DNA of 64,000 bases from CAZIUL01 sp964542475 (GTDB lineage Bacteria; Planctomycetota; B15-G4; CAYZWU01), in contig CAZIUL010000022.1 in the NCBI GenBank assembly GCA_964542475.1, positions 1-64,000 of the forward strand, read 5' to 3'. Of this stretch, positions 1-8,143 are shown piece after piece (position 1 is the stretch's first letter; each line of letters begins with the position of its first letter). The notes beneath the pieces are model-generated. The model searched no databases, was not told the origin of the DNA, and saw nothing but the letters and a program-made list of their open reading frames with translations. A program made the position numbers and the translations under genes.

Positions 1-55
1 CGGCACTCTGTTGCCGCCTCTTCTCTTCCGGCGCCGACGGAGCGGCGCCCTCCAT
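1..55. repeat. Paired-hairpin intergenic repeat (family A), cut by window edge
   Basis: The first hairpin has arms GGCGGCA/TGCCGCC (its first base lies outside the window). The second has arms GGCGCCG/CGGCGCC and is followed by CTCCAT. The same unit recurs at 18765-18844, 28550-28629, 41600-41750 and 59397-59471. It lies just downstream of the stop of the dehydrogenase gene on the minus strand. Confidence 0.8.
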
Positions 56-60
56 GCGGC

Positions 61-1326
61 CTACAAGTGCCACGGCCCGCGAAACGGTTTGCTCATCCAG
101 CGGTTGGCTTCCTCGTCGTCGACAAAAACCTTGCGCTGCGGATCCCATTCGAGTTTTCTGCCGGTTCTCAGCGCGATGTTGCCCAGGTGGCAGACGTTTA
201 CCGAGCCGGCCCCGATCTCCGCGTCGCAGATCGGGCTTTCCCTGGTTCGGATGCATTCCAGCCAGTTCGTGTGATGTTCAGGGCTCCTGTAGAGTTTCTC
301 TTTGCACGACTCCAGGGGTATGTGCGCGAGCTCTTCCGGCTCTGTGCGCAGGAAGCCGCGGTCAACATGCACCCATCCGCCGGTCCCCTCGAACCTGGTT
401 CCGTGCCCGCTGTCCGAACAGATCACCTTCTGTCCGGTGGCGTATTCGTATGTCACCTCAAAGGTCACTGCTGTCTCGTAAAGCCCCTTTGTGGGGAAGG
501 TCGCTTTTCCCTCGATCTTTACCGGGCCGGAGCCGTCCATTCCCAGGCCCCACTGGGCGATGTCGTTGTGGTGCGCGCCCCAGTCGGTCATCTTGCCGCC
601 CGAGTAGTCGAAGAACCACCTGAAGTGGTAGGGGTGGCGGAGGCGGTTGAACGGGACCTCCGGCGCGGGACCGAGCCACAGGTTCCAGTCGAGGCCGGCA
701 GGCGGATCTTCGTCCTCCACCCAGTCGCTTTCACTGCCCCTGGGCAGCCCAACAAGCGCTCTTTCCACCTTGCCGATCATGCCGCTTCTTACCAGTGTGC
801 AGGCCCTGTAGAACTCGTTTCCCGAGCGCTGCTGGCTTCCGGTCTGGAACACGCGGCCGTAGCGGTTGACTATCCCGGGAAGGAGCACCGCCTCCTCGAT
901 CGTCAGGGTTAGCGGTTTTTCGCAGTATATGTCCTTGCCCGCCTTGCATGCGTGAATGCACACAAGAGTGTGCCAGTGGTCGGGCGTTGAAATGACCACC
1001 GCGTCGATGTCCGAACGGTCGAGAAGCCGTCTGAAATCGTTGTAGGCCTTGCATCCGCCTCCTACCCGTTCCCTTGCCGTGTTCCGCCTCTCCTCGTCCA
1101 CGTCGCAAACAGCGAGTATCTCCACCTCGGGGTTGTTTCTGAACCAGTTCAGGTGGCCTGATCCCATGCCTCCAACGCCGATGAACCCGAGTGTTATCCG
1201 GTCGCCTGCAGGGAGCTTGTACCCCCTGCCGAGCGCTGTGCCCGGCACCAGGTAAGGAAGCACGATCCCGGATGAAAGCGCGGCCGTTTTTTTGAGAAAA
1301 CTTCTTCTGCTCTGTTTTTTGCCCAT
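61..1326 (-). CDS. Gfo/Idh/MocA family oxidoreductase with Tat signal
   Basis: 421-residue NAD(P)-dependent sugar dehydrogenase-like protein. The N-terminus carries a twin-arginine signal (QSRRSFLKK followed by a hydrophobic stretch), implying folded export. The Rossmann motif GVGGMGSGH lies near residue 50 and the family motif CEKPLT near 135; the rest is the alpha/beta substrate domain. The ATG at 1326 has a GAGGT ribosome-binding site. It is the last gene of a minus-strand run (DUF1080, dehydrogenase, DUF6807, this gene) with gaps of 12, 14 and 65 nt, so an operon is likely. Exported Gfo/Idh/MocA proteins beside DUF1080 proteins are known from oxidative (3-keto) processing of glycosides; the exact sugar cannot be read from sequence. 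Confidence 0.9.
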   Translation of the reverse strand: MGKKQSRRSFLKKTAALSSGIVLPYLVPGTALGRGYKLPAGDRITLGFIGVGGMGSGHLNWFRNNPEVEILAVCDVDEERRNTARERVGGGCKAYNDFRRLLDRSDIDAVVISTPDHWHTLVCIHACKAGKDIYCEKPLTLTIEEAVLLPGIVNRYGRVFQTGSQQRSGNEFYRACTLVRSGMIGKVERALVGLPRGSESDWVEDEDPPAGLDWNLWLGPAPEVPFNRLRHPYHFRWFFDYSGGKMTDWGAHHNDIAQWGLGMDGSGPVKIEGKATFPTKGLYETAVTFEVTYEYATGQKVICSDSGHGTRFEGTGGWVHVDRGFLRTEPEELAHIPLESCKEKLYRSPEHHTNWLECIRTRESPICDAEIGAGSVNVCHLGNIALRTGRKLEWDPQRKVFVDDEEANRWMSKPFRGPWHL

Positions 1327-1391
1327 GTTGCACCTCGATCTGATTCCCGCCGCAAAAACAGGCGTGCTGTATGCAGCCGACGGTTTTCGAA

Positions 1392-2654
1392 TTATTCATC
1401 ATGCATGGAGACGGACCATACCTTGGCTTCAGGCGTGCATGCAAACGCCTTGTACCTTTTTTCCATCTCGGCTCTTACCGGTTTTATCCCTTCCTCGATA
1501 TGGATGCGGTAACGAAGGTTCAGGCTCTCTCCGTGCTTGATTTTCTTTTTGAAAAAAGCGCCGAACCTGCCGTAGTCGCGGTATGCCGAGTAAAGCGTGT
1601 CTTTCGGGTTGTCGGGATGGTTCATGTGCTGGACCGTGTACCTTTTTCCGTTCAACACAATGGTCATGGCGGCCCACGGAAGGTCTTTGTTCTCGTGTGG
1701 ATCGACGCCGTCCTCGTGAAACAGGTATGTCGCTTTTACTTCCGCTTCGCCGTCGGCGATGTCGTTGTGCGCGCGGAACTGGAACCCTGCGTGCTCCGGG
1801 TCGCCGTTCAGGAAAACATCACCCTTGACCGCCTTGAGGTTCGTGTTGAAATCGAGCAAAAGATGACCGGAGCCGGCCTGCCTGAAGGCTGTGATCTCGC
1901 GCGTTTCCTCGATGACGGGTGTTTCCTTTTCAAGGTTCCAAAGGATGAGCATCCTTGACCTGGCAACCACCGGTCCGGCGGCCTCGCCGAGCAGCTTCGC
2001 GTGCTTCTGCACAACGCCCTTCATGTGCCAGAAATCGTACTCCTTGCCCCCGAACGTGAGACGGTTCCACCCGATGAAAAGACCGCGGTGGTGCGTGTAG
2101 AGCCCGCCCGAACCCTTGGTAAGGAACTTGTCCCCGTTTTCATCGAATATGTGATGGTACGGTTTGTAGGATTCGAGAAGGCTTTCGGGTGTTGACGGAT
2201 CGCACCTGTTCATGTACCTCAGAAGCCTGCGCCCGTTCGATAGAAGCTCTGTCCTTCCCTTGATGTTGTCTTTCCACAGAAAACCTTCCGGTGCCTGTTC
2301 CTCATCCGATCGTTGTGACAGCACCGCGGTCCAGTTGCTCCATCCCTCTTTTTCCGCACTTGGCAGGATCCACCAGAGCTCGGCCCGGTTTCCGCTCCTT
2401 TTCACGAGCTGGCCTGCCGCTGTCAGCTCTTCTTTCCCCTCCTTGTGGAGCTTCACCGCGATTTCGTCCATGGACACGCCTGTCAGCTCTTCGGGCAGGT
2501 CGATCTCCACTCGGACAGGAGCATCGAAACAGTCATGGATCGAGCCTCTGACGCAGATGATCACGTCAGCGATTCGTTCGTTCGTGGCGGCGCATCCTGA
2601 AAGAAAGGCGGCGGCTGCAGCGATACAGATGATAACACGGGTTGTTCTTCGCAT
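1392..2654 (-). CDS. DUF6807 (PmoA-like) family lipoprotein
   Basis: 420 residues. The start has a GGAG ribosome-binding site 8 nt upstream. A signal peptide ends in lipobox LSGC (Cys21), so the product is probably a membrane-anchored periplasmic lipoprotein. The core contains HHRGLFIGWN and a DFWHMKG segment, typical of the family often labelled 'DUF6807' or 'methane oxygenase PmoA'. The latter name is misleading: there is no methane monooxygenase context here. Family members commonly sit in carbohydrate-use clusters beside Gfo/Idh/MocA dehydrogenases, as here. The histidines in HHRG are candidate functional residues. The reaction is not established. Confidence 0.8.
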   Translation of the reverse strand: MRRTTRVIICIAAAAAFLSGCAATNERIADVIICVRGSIHDCFDAPVRVEIDLPEELTGVSMDEIAVKLHKEGKEELTAAGQLVKRSGNRAELWWILPSAEKEGWSNWTAVLSQRSDEEQAPEGFLWKDNIKGRTELLSNGRRLLRYMNRCDPSTPESLLESYKPYHHIFDENGDKFLTKGSGGLYTHHRGLFIGWNRLTFGGKEYDFWHMKGVVQKHAKLLGEAAGPVVARSRMLILWNLEKETPVIEETREITAFRQAGSGHLLLDFNTNLKAVKGDVFLNGDPEHAGFQFRAHNDIADGEAEVKATYLFHEDGVDPHENKDLPWAAMTIVLNGKRYTVQHMNHPDNPKDTLYSAYRDYGRFGAFFKKKIKHGESLNLRYRIHIEEGIKPVRAEMEKRYKAFACTPEAKVWSVSMHDE

Positions 2655-2668
2655 GACGGTTCTCCTTC

Positions 2669-4162
2669 CTACACCGATTCAGGCACGACATACGGTTCGC
2701 GGTAATCGCGGCTGAGCATGCGGTCCGCTTCGCTGTCGTTGACGAACCTTTCCTTCTTTCCGTCGAAGAACAGGTTTCTGCCCGCCCTGTACGAGATGTT
2801 AGCAAGATGGGGGAGCACGCTGGACATGTGCCCTTCAGCGATGTCGCAGGTCAGGTCTTCCCTTTTTCCTGAACGAAGCGCGTAGATGAAGTTGGCAAAA
2901 TGCCCGCCTCCTCCGGCGCCCGCCAGGTTCATCGGGTCGGCCGACACCTCCGCTGTCGTGTTGCTCGGGCCGGGTTCGTTGTTGCGTCCGAAATAGGTCT
3001 TCCATGTGCTGCCGTTCAGGTACATCCATCCCTTGCTGCCGTAGAACAGGTTCCCGATGCGCACACCCCCGTGGACCCTGACGTACTTTCCGTCGTCGTC
3101 CTTGGTGAACTGCGCGCCCTCTGAGTTCGTGTACACGCCCCGGACCTCGAACTCGAGCACCTTTCCGTCCGCGTACTTGAACGATGCGTTCTGGGTGTTC
3201 GGTGTTTCCTGCGCCGAGTCAAAGGCAAAGTAGCCGCCGTCCGAGTAGATCCGTTTCGGGTGCTCGCTCTCGCCCAGCCCCCAGCGCGCGATGTCGAACT
3301 GGTGCGGCCCCTGGTTGCCTATGTCGCCGCACCCGTAGTCCCAGTGCCAGTGCCAGTTGTAGTGGAAGCGGTTGTGGTTGAAAGGTCTGTCAGGAGCCGG
3401 ACCGATCCAGAGGTCGTAGTCCACGCCTTTCATGTAGTCGCTGTCCAGGGAGGCGCCTTTTTTCCCGCTTACGTAGTAATCGTAGCCGCCCGCGCCGTAA
3501 CCGTCAGGGCAGCGTCCCAGCGAATCTCTTGGTTTGAAGCACAGCCCGCGCGCCATGTAGACCTCTCCTATTCCGCCGTCGTGCAAAAACCTCATTGCCT
3601 TGCGAACGTTCTTGTTGGAGCGGTTCTGGAAGCCGACAGCCACGAGGCAGCCGTACTTGCGGGCCGCTTCCACCATCTTCCTGCCCTCCCACACGTTGTG
3701 GGAGCAGGGCTTTTCCACGTACACATGCTTGTTGTGTTGGCAGGCCCATATCGTTGCCAGGGAGTGCCAGTGGTTGGGCGCTGCAATGGCCACAGCGTCG
3801 ATTTCCTTGTCATCGAGCACTTTTCGCAGATCCTGCTCAGTGCCGGGAGCCGTGCCCTGTTTCTTTTCCAGCTCTTTCACGCGGGACTCGAAGAGGTTTG
3901 TGTCCGCGTCCACCAGGGTTTTTATGTGCACGTTCTCGATTCCTGCGAACCCGTGCGCAAGGCCCATGCCCCTGCTGCGAATCCCGATGACCGCCATGTT
4001 GATCCTGTCGTTGGCTCCGATGACCCTTGCCTTGCCGGGGGCTGTCCTTGGTGCGGCGTAGGAGGTCATGCCCGCGGCTGCCACGATGCCCGCGGCTGCC
4101 TGTGTGCCCCTGATCAGGAAATCGCGGCGCGATGGTTTGTTTGTGGGAGTCTCTGCTGTCAT
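2669..4162 (-). CDS. Gfo/Idh/MocA family oxidoreductase with Tat signal
   Basis: 497 residues, a second and divergent exported sugar dehydrogenase in the same operon. The twin-arginine signal is PSRRDFLIRG followed by an Ala-rich hydrophobic stretch. The Rossmann segment lies at about residues 50-65 (MAVIGIRSRGMG) and the EKP motif appears as YVEKPCSHN. The C-terminal substrate domain is longer than in the neighbouring paralogue. The start is supported by AGGAGG 8 nt before the ATG. Two paralogues plus DUF1080 and DUF6807 proteins suggest stepwise oxidation and cleavage of an imported or surface-released glycoside in the periplasm; that is inference from context. Confidence 0.9.
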   Translation of the reverse strand: MTAETPTNKPSRRDFLIRGTQAAAGIVAAAGMTSYAAPRTAPGKARVIGANDRINMAVIGIRSRGMGLAHGFAGIENVHIKTLVDADTNLFESRVKELEKKQGTAPGTEQDLRKVLDDKEIDAVAIAAPNHWHSLATIWACQHNKHVYVEKPCSHNVWEGRKMVEAARKYGCLVAVGFQNRSNKNVRKAMRFLHDGGIGEVYMARGLCFKPRDSLGRCPDGYGAGGYDYYVSGKKGASLDSDYMKGVDYDLWIGPAPDRPFNHNRFHYNWHWHWDYGCGDIGNQGPHQFDIARWGLGESEHPKRIYSDGGYFAFDSAQETPNTQNASFKYADGKVLEFEVRGVYTNSEGAQFTKDDDGKYVRVHGGVRIGNLFYGSKGWMYLNGSTWKTYFGRNNEPGPSNTTAEVSADPMNLAGAGGGGHFANFIYALRSGKREDLTCDIAEGHMSSVLPHLANISYRAGRNLFFDGKKERFVNDSEADRMLSRDYREPYVVPESV

Positions 4163-4174
4163 GAACTTTTCCTC

Positions 4175-4927
4175 CTAATGAATCGGCGATGCGTGCTGCA
4201 CCGCCCGCTGTTTCGATTGGACAGGAACTATCCGGATGTTTCTGAACCGCACCTCGTTGCCGTGGTCCTGGAGCAGGATGGGGCCGGGCTCAGGCCCTTC
4301 GGGTTTGCCGACCCCGGTCTTGCTCGTAAGCTCCACGTTGTTATGGATCACGGCGTTGTTGTGCAGAACGGTTATACGCGCGTTTTCAACTTTCTTCCGG
4401 CTGTCCCCTTCTCCAGAGTACCTTGGCGAGCGGAACGTTATGTCGAAGCTCTGCCACTCCCCGGATTTCTTCGAGACGTTTACATCGGGCGCCTTTGCCC
4501 TGTAGAGCGCTCCGCAGTCCCAGTTTTCGAGCTTGACACCGAACGAGTCGAGAATCTGAACCTCGTAGCGGCGTTGCAAATAGATGCCGCTGTTCCCGCG
4601 GTTTCCGCGGCTTTTTCCCTGCTCGATCGGCGGGAGCACCGGCACCATGAACTCCACGTGCAGGGAGAAATCCCTGTACATCTGCCTGGTCATGATGCTT
4701 CCGGATCCCGGAACAACCTTCATGGTATCACCGTCTTCGATCTCCCAGCGGATATCTCCTCCCTTTTCAGCAATCCAGTGCGAGAACCCGGTGCCGTCGA
4801 AGAGAACGATCTCGCTTTTGGGCAATGCTTCAGGAGCGGGCGGCGTGCAAACGGAATGGGAGGGGTGACAACAGCCTGCAAGCAGGGATAAGATCGCCAG
4901 GATTCCGAAAAAGAAGATTCTGGTCAT
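4175..4927 (-). CDS. DUF1080 (3-keto-disaccharide hydrolase family) lipoprotein
   Basis: 250 residues. The signal peptide ends in lipobox LAGC (Cys19), indicating a lipoprotein. The DUF1080 concanavalin-like beta-sandwich shows its usual marks: LFDGTGFSHWIAEKG near residue 45, a GNRGNSGIYLQ segment near 125, and RFRNIRIVP at the C-terminal end. Family members cleave 3-keto-glycosides after a Gfo/Idh/MocA enzyme oxidises C3, and two such dehydrogenases follow directly. The ribosome-binding site GGAAAGGA precedes the ATG. It is the first gene of the run, although a short D-type repeat (5039-5067) separates it from the HAD gene upstream. Confidence 0.87.
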   Translation of the reverse strand: MTRIFFFGILAILSLLAGCCHPSHSVCTPPAPEALPKSEIVLFDGTGFSHWIAEKGGDIRWEIEDGDTMKVVPGSGSIMTRQMYRDFSLHVEFMVPVLPPIEQGKSRGNRGNSGIYLQRRYEVQILDSFGVKLENWDCGALYRAKAPDVNVSKKSGEWQSFDITFRSPRYSGEGDSRKKVENARITVLHNNAVIHNNVELTSKTGVGKPEGPEPGPILLQDHGNEVRFRNIRIVPVQSKQRAVQHASPIH

Positions 4928-5038
4928 CCGGGTGTCCTTTCCTTTATACGTGTATCAGACCGGTTGAGGTTATGCTCTCGGGAAGGGGTGGTCAAGGTTT
5001 ATCAGGAAGGGATCGATCTCCGATTTCGATACCGAACC

Positions 5039-5067
5039 GGAGGATAACCACAGGGGATTTTCCCTAC
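5039..5067. repeat. Family D intergenic repeat (half unit)
   Basis: A GGAGG..AACCACAGGGGA..CCCTAC unit, related to copies at 28669-28696, 31440-31516 and 36565-36642. It lies between the HAD gene stop (5072) and the DUF1080 gene. The remaining 4928-5038 holds no gene I can support. Confidence 0.7.
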
Positions 5068-5071
5068 CGAA

Positions 5072-5857
5072 TCACCCTGAAACGATTTGAGCGGCCAGCT
5101 CGGAAAAACCGGCGCCTGAACAGCCCCTGGTGATGAATGAAGGACCATGTTTTAGTGAGACGGCGAACTCCATCACGTTGGCAACACCCACGCTGTTTTC
5201 GAAGAAGCAAAAAAGCGGTTCGTCGTTGGGGGAGTCGCCGATGAACGCAAAGGAGCTGTTCGCCTCGGAAAGGTCCATGCCGAGCTCCTGTTTGACGAAG
5301 AGGTCCATCGCGGTGAGCTTGTCGTAGTCGCCGAACCAGCCGTTCACATGGATCGAGCTGACCTTCGCGCTTGCCCCGTGCCTCTCGAAGATCTTCACGA
5401 TGCGGTCCACTTCGTCCGCGGGCAGGCGCTTAACATCCTCGCAAAAATCGATGGCCAGGTCGAACTCGCGCCACTGCTGGTCGCTTGCGATCCCGGCTCC
5501 GGGCACCTCTTCCAGCACCTCCTTTTTCACGGCTTCGAGCTTTTCAAGGCTCTGCTCGCGCGACCGAAGATCAGCGGTGTAGCGTTTTTCCATCCTGCCG
5601 CGCTTCAGCATGCAGTAGAATGCGCCGTTTTCTCCAACGACCGCGTTGACCGGCCACATGCGCGCGATGTGATCGCACCACCCGGCCGGCCTGCCGGTTA
5701 TGGGCACGAGCACCATGCCCGCGTTGTGAAGCTCCCACGCGGCGCTGTACGCTTGCGCCGTGATCTTGCCGTCCGTAGAGAAGGTCTCGTCGATGTCGAA
5801 AAAGAGCCCTTTAAGACCTCTCGCATCGAGCTCGGCAACCGGTCTTGGATTTTTCAT
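5072..5857 (-). CDS. HAD-superfamily (Cof/MPGP-type IIB) hydrolase
   Basis: 261 residues. HAD motif I is FFDIDET (nucleophile Asp21, Asp23). Motif II lies in VPITGRP near residue 57, and motif IV is FIGDSPNDEPLF near 227. The cap resembles the IIB class of sucrose- or mannosyl-3-phosphoglycerate phosphatases and Cof proteins. It is predicted to be a cytoplasmic phosphatase of a phosphorylated sugar. The start codon overlaps the stop of the symporter by one base (TGATG), so translation is probably coupled and the two likely act in one uptake pathway. The substrate is unknown. Confidence 0.82.
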   Translation of the reverse strand: MKNPRPVAELDARGLKGLFFDIDETFSTDGKITAQAYSAAWELHNAGMVLVPITGRPAGWCDHIARMWPVNAVVGENGAFYCMLKRGRMEKRYTADLRSREQSLEKLEAVKKEVLEEVPGAGIASDQQWREFDLAIDFCEDVKRLPADEVDRIVKIFERHGASAKVSSIHVNGWFGDYDKLTAMDLFVKQELGMDLSEANSSFAFIGDSPNDEPLFCFFENSVGVANVMEFAVSLKHGPSFITRGCSGAGFSELAAQIVSG

Positions 5858-7689
5858 CAGAAGATTTTCTCCACTTTGTGAGTTCGCCCCGGGAGCAGCG
5901 ATCCTTCCTTTGCCAGTGATGAAGAAACACGGATCACATCACCGTCCGAATGGAGGCCCGTGATCTTTGTGTGTACCGAACGGAGCCCCCCGAGCCACCA
6001 CCTCTTGTCCGAAAGGTAGATCATGTCACCTTCGTCCGCGCAGAGGCGGCGAAGCATCCCATCGGCGAGGGAAACGCCCTCGATCTCCTCCACAACCTCG
6101 ATACGGGATGTGACCGGTTTGCCCGGGGTTTCGTTCAGCTTCCCGCCCTTGAACCTTTCCATGCCTTTCCTGATCGAACCGATCACGAGCCCCTCGATCT
6201 CTTTGTACGGCTTTGGCCTGGTGAAACAGGTGACAGCCAAGGCAATGGCCAGAGCCGCGGCCAGCCCGAACAGGGCGCGCATGAACTTGAACCCTCCGCC
6301 CGGATCCACGCCGTGGCCGAACGGGGTTATCAAGACCGGGAACGCAATGGAGAGCGCCACCACGGCAGCCCCTCCGGTGATCGTCCAGAAGGCTGCCTTT
6401 GGCGTGTAGCGCTTCCAGAACGCGCCTAACACGATGGCCACGACCATTGGCGGGGTGACAGTGGCCGTGAAAGCTCCGTGCGCCGTGTAGATCGATTTGA
6501 ACGACGCGAAAAGCGGGACGAGCGCGATACCGAACCCGGCCGCGGAGAGCGATACTATCCGGGCGACCTTGAGGTAGTGCGAGTCAGCGGCCTTCGGCTT
6601 GAAATAGGGTTTGTAGATGTCGTTGACTGTAACCGCCGAGACAGCGTTGATCAGTGTGTCCACCGTGGACATCAGGGCCGCGGTGAGCGCTGCCATGACA
6701 AAGCCGAAAAGCCCGGGCACGCAGACCTGTTGTGCAACATCCACGAAAACCCGGTCCGCGCTCGTGTCAGCCGGAAGGATCCCGAGGGTTACCATGGAGC
6801 GCCCGAGCCAGCCCGCGTTTGCGATGGCCAGCGTTGCAAGCGGCATAAGAACGATGAGAAGGACTGAAAACGCCTTTTTCCCCTCCTTCACGCTTTTCAG
6901 CGATAAGAAGCGCAGTATGAAACCCTGGTTCATCATGTAGAGGGCGATGTTGTTGGCGACCCCGTCCTGCCAGAAGATCCCGCTGAAGTGGAACGAGTGC
7001 GGTTCGTTGAACGATGCAAACGGCAGCTTGTGGCCCGCGGGAAGCCCGGACCAGAAAGCGTCGAGGCCGCCGACCGCGTGGAGCCCTAGGCCTAACAGGA
7101 GAAGCCCGGCAACGAGAAGGATCACGCCCTGCGCGAGGTCGGTCATGATCACCGATGTCTGGCCGCCCGCAGCCACGTAGAGCGCGCAGATTACAGCCAC
7201 GACCACGGCGGACCAGAAAACGTCGTAGCCCAGAAGAGCGTTGATCGCCACTCCCATGGTGTACAGGTTGATCCCTATGTATCCCAGCATGTAGACCATG
7301 ATCATGATCGTTGCCACGACCCTGGTTTTGGAATCGAAACGTTTCTGGAAGTACTCGGGCACGCTCGCGCACCTGGAGAAGTAGATTATGGGGAACCAAC
7401 CGAACAGCAGCAGGCTCATCACGATCCAGTCGTTCAGGTAGGACATGCTGGACGAGAGGCCGTAGTTGAACCCGGCGGCCGAGTACTTGATGAAGCTGTA
7501 CGAGCCCACGATGGATGCCACGTAACTGAACGCCACCAGCCACCATGAGAAGCGCTGCCCCCCGAAGAAGAAGTCCTTTGTGGACTTGGTGAACCGTGCG
7601 AAGAGCGCGCCGAACGTGAAGATTGCCGCGAAGTACCCGATAACGATGAAGTAGTCGAGTCTGGTTCCGGCGATGGTCGCGGTCTCCAC
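5857..7689 (-). CDS. Sodium:solute symporter (SSS family)
   Basis: 610-residue polytopic membrane protein with about 13 hydrophobic segments and typical SSS loops; the conserved core runs from about residue 10 to 500. A soluble C-terminal tail of ~100 residues follows the last helix and may be regulatory. The start is GTG at 7689: GGAGG lies 7 nt upstream and is formed by the last codons of the mini-protein gene, only 3 nt away. Its stop overlaps the HAD start. The likely cargo is a sugar or sugar acid given the surrounding glycoside genes, but this is inference. Confidence 0.9.
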   Translation of the reverse strand: METATIAGTRLDYFIVIGYFAAIFTFGALFARFTKSTKDFFFGGQRFSWWLVAFSYVASIVGSYSFIKYSAAGFNYGLSSSMSYLNDWIVMSLLLFGWFPIIYFSRCASVPEYFQKRFDSKTRVVATIMIMVYMLGYIGINLYTMGVAINALLGYDVFWSAVVVAVICALYVAAGGQTSVIMTDLAQGVILLVAGLLLLGLGLHAVGGLDAFWSGLPAGHKLPFASFNEPHSFHFSGIFWQDGVANNIALYMMNQGFILRFLSLKSVKEGKKAFSVLLIVLMPLATLAIANAGWLGRSMVTLGILPADTSADRVFVDVAQQVCVPGLFGFVMAALTAALMSTVDTLINAVSAVTVNDIYKPYFKPKAADSHYLKVARIVSLSAAGFGIALVPLFASFKSIYTAHGAFTATVTPPMVVAIVLGAFWKRYTPKAAFWTITGGAAVVALSIAFPVLITPFGHGVDPGGGFKFMRALFGLAAALAIALAVTCFTRPKPYKEIEGLVIGSIRKGMERFKGGKLNETPGKPVTSRIEVVEEIEGVSLADGMLRRLCADEGDMIYLSDKRWWLGGLRSVHTKITGLHSDGDVIRVSSSLAKEGSLLPGRTHKVEKIF

Positions 7690-7692
7690 TCA

Positions 7693-7890
7693 TCATCCTC
7701 CAAGGGCAAGAACGTGCCACGCAAGGTGGCCGGAAAAGTAGAACAGGAAGATGAAGGCCAGGGCGAGCGCGGTTGCCCGGTCCTCGGCGCGTTTCCACGA
7801 GTAGCTGCCGGATTGCCAGGCAAGCACTAAGCCGGCAAGGAACACGAGCCCACCGACAACGTACTGGTAGACGAGACATTCCAGGTTCAC
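7693..7890 (-). CDS. Small two-helix membrane protein, putative symporter partner
   Basis: 65 residues with two hydrophobic helices (about residues 9-27 and 41-62) joined by a short charged loop (SWKRAEDR). The start is GTG at 7890 with GGAG 8 nt upstream. It is 3 nt from the symporter gene, and its final Gly codons supply the symporter's ribosome-binding site. I do not recognise a named family. Two-helix proteins encoded beside SSS transporters are known (YhdT with PanF, YjcH with ActP), so an accessory subunit role is plausible. Confidence 0.65.
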   Translation of the reverse strand: MNLECLVYQYVVGGLVFLAGLVLAWQSGSYSWKRAEDRATALALAFIFLFYFSGHLAWHVLALGG

Positions 7891-8020
7891 ACGCGCGCTC
7901 CAGGCATCAGGGAAATGGACCAGCTAACAAGCGCTGTGCTTTGACTTTAACGGGTGTAAAGGAGGCTGTCAAGAAAGCGGCGAAAGGCCGGGCGAAGTGC
8001 GCTCATCCGATTTGGCGCTC

Positions 8021-8075
8021 GGAGGGACGGCTTCCACGCCGTCCTCTTCCGGACGGGAAGAAACATGGCCCTCCA
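8021..8075. repeat. Paired-hairpin intergenic repeat (family B)
   Basis: It starts GGAGGGACGGC, forms a hairpin GACGGC/GCCGTC, and ends CCCTCCA complementary to its start. The second inner hairpin is degenerate in this copy. A better copy lies at 17032-17088. The surrounding 7891-8143 interval contains no gene I can support. Confidence 0.75.
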
Positions 8076-8143
8076 TGACGCAATTTACCTTTATCGGGCG
8101 AGGAAGACAATTGATCGCCCGTGATTTGATTTCCTGTTCGTGG

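Noticed and set aside
54..912. Long plus-strand open frames opposite the first dehydrogenase
   Set aside because: They lie antisense to a gene with clear motifs, have no ribosome-binding sites and read as arginine/proline-rich shadow translations typical of GC-rich DNA.
3260..4891. 543-codon plus-strand open frame
   Set aside because: Entirely antisense to the Tat dehydrogenase and DUF1080 genes; composition and lack of motifs mark it as a shadow frame.
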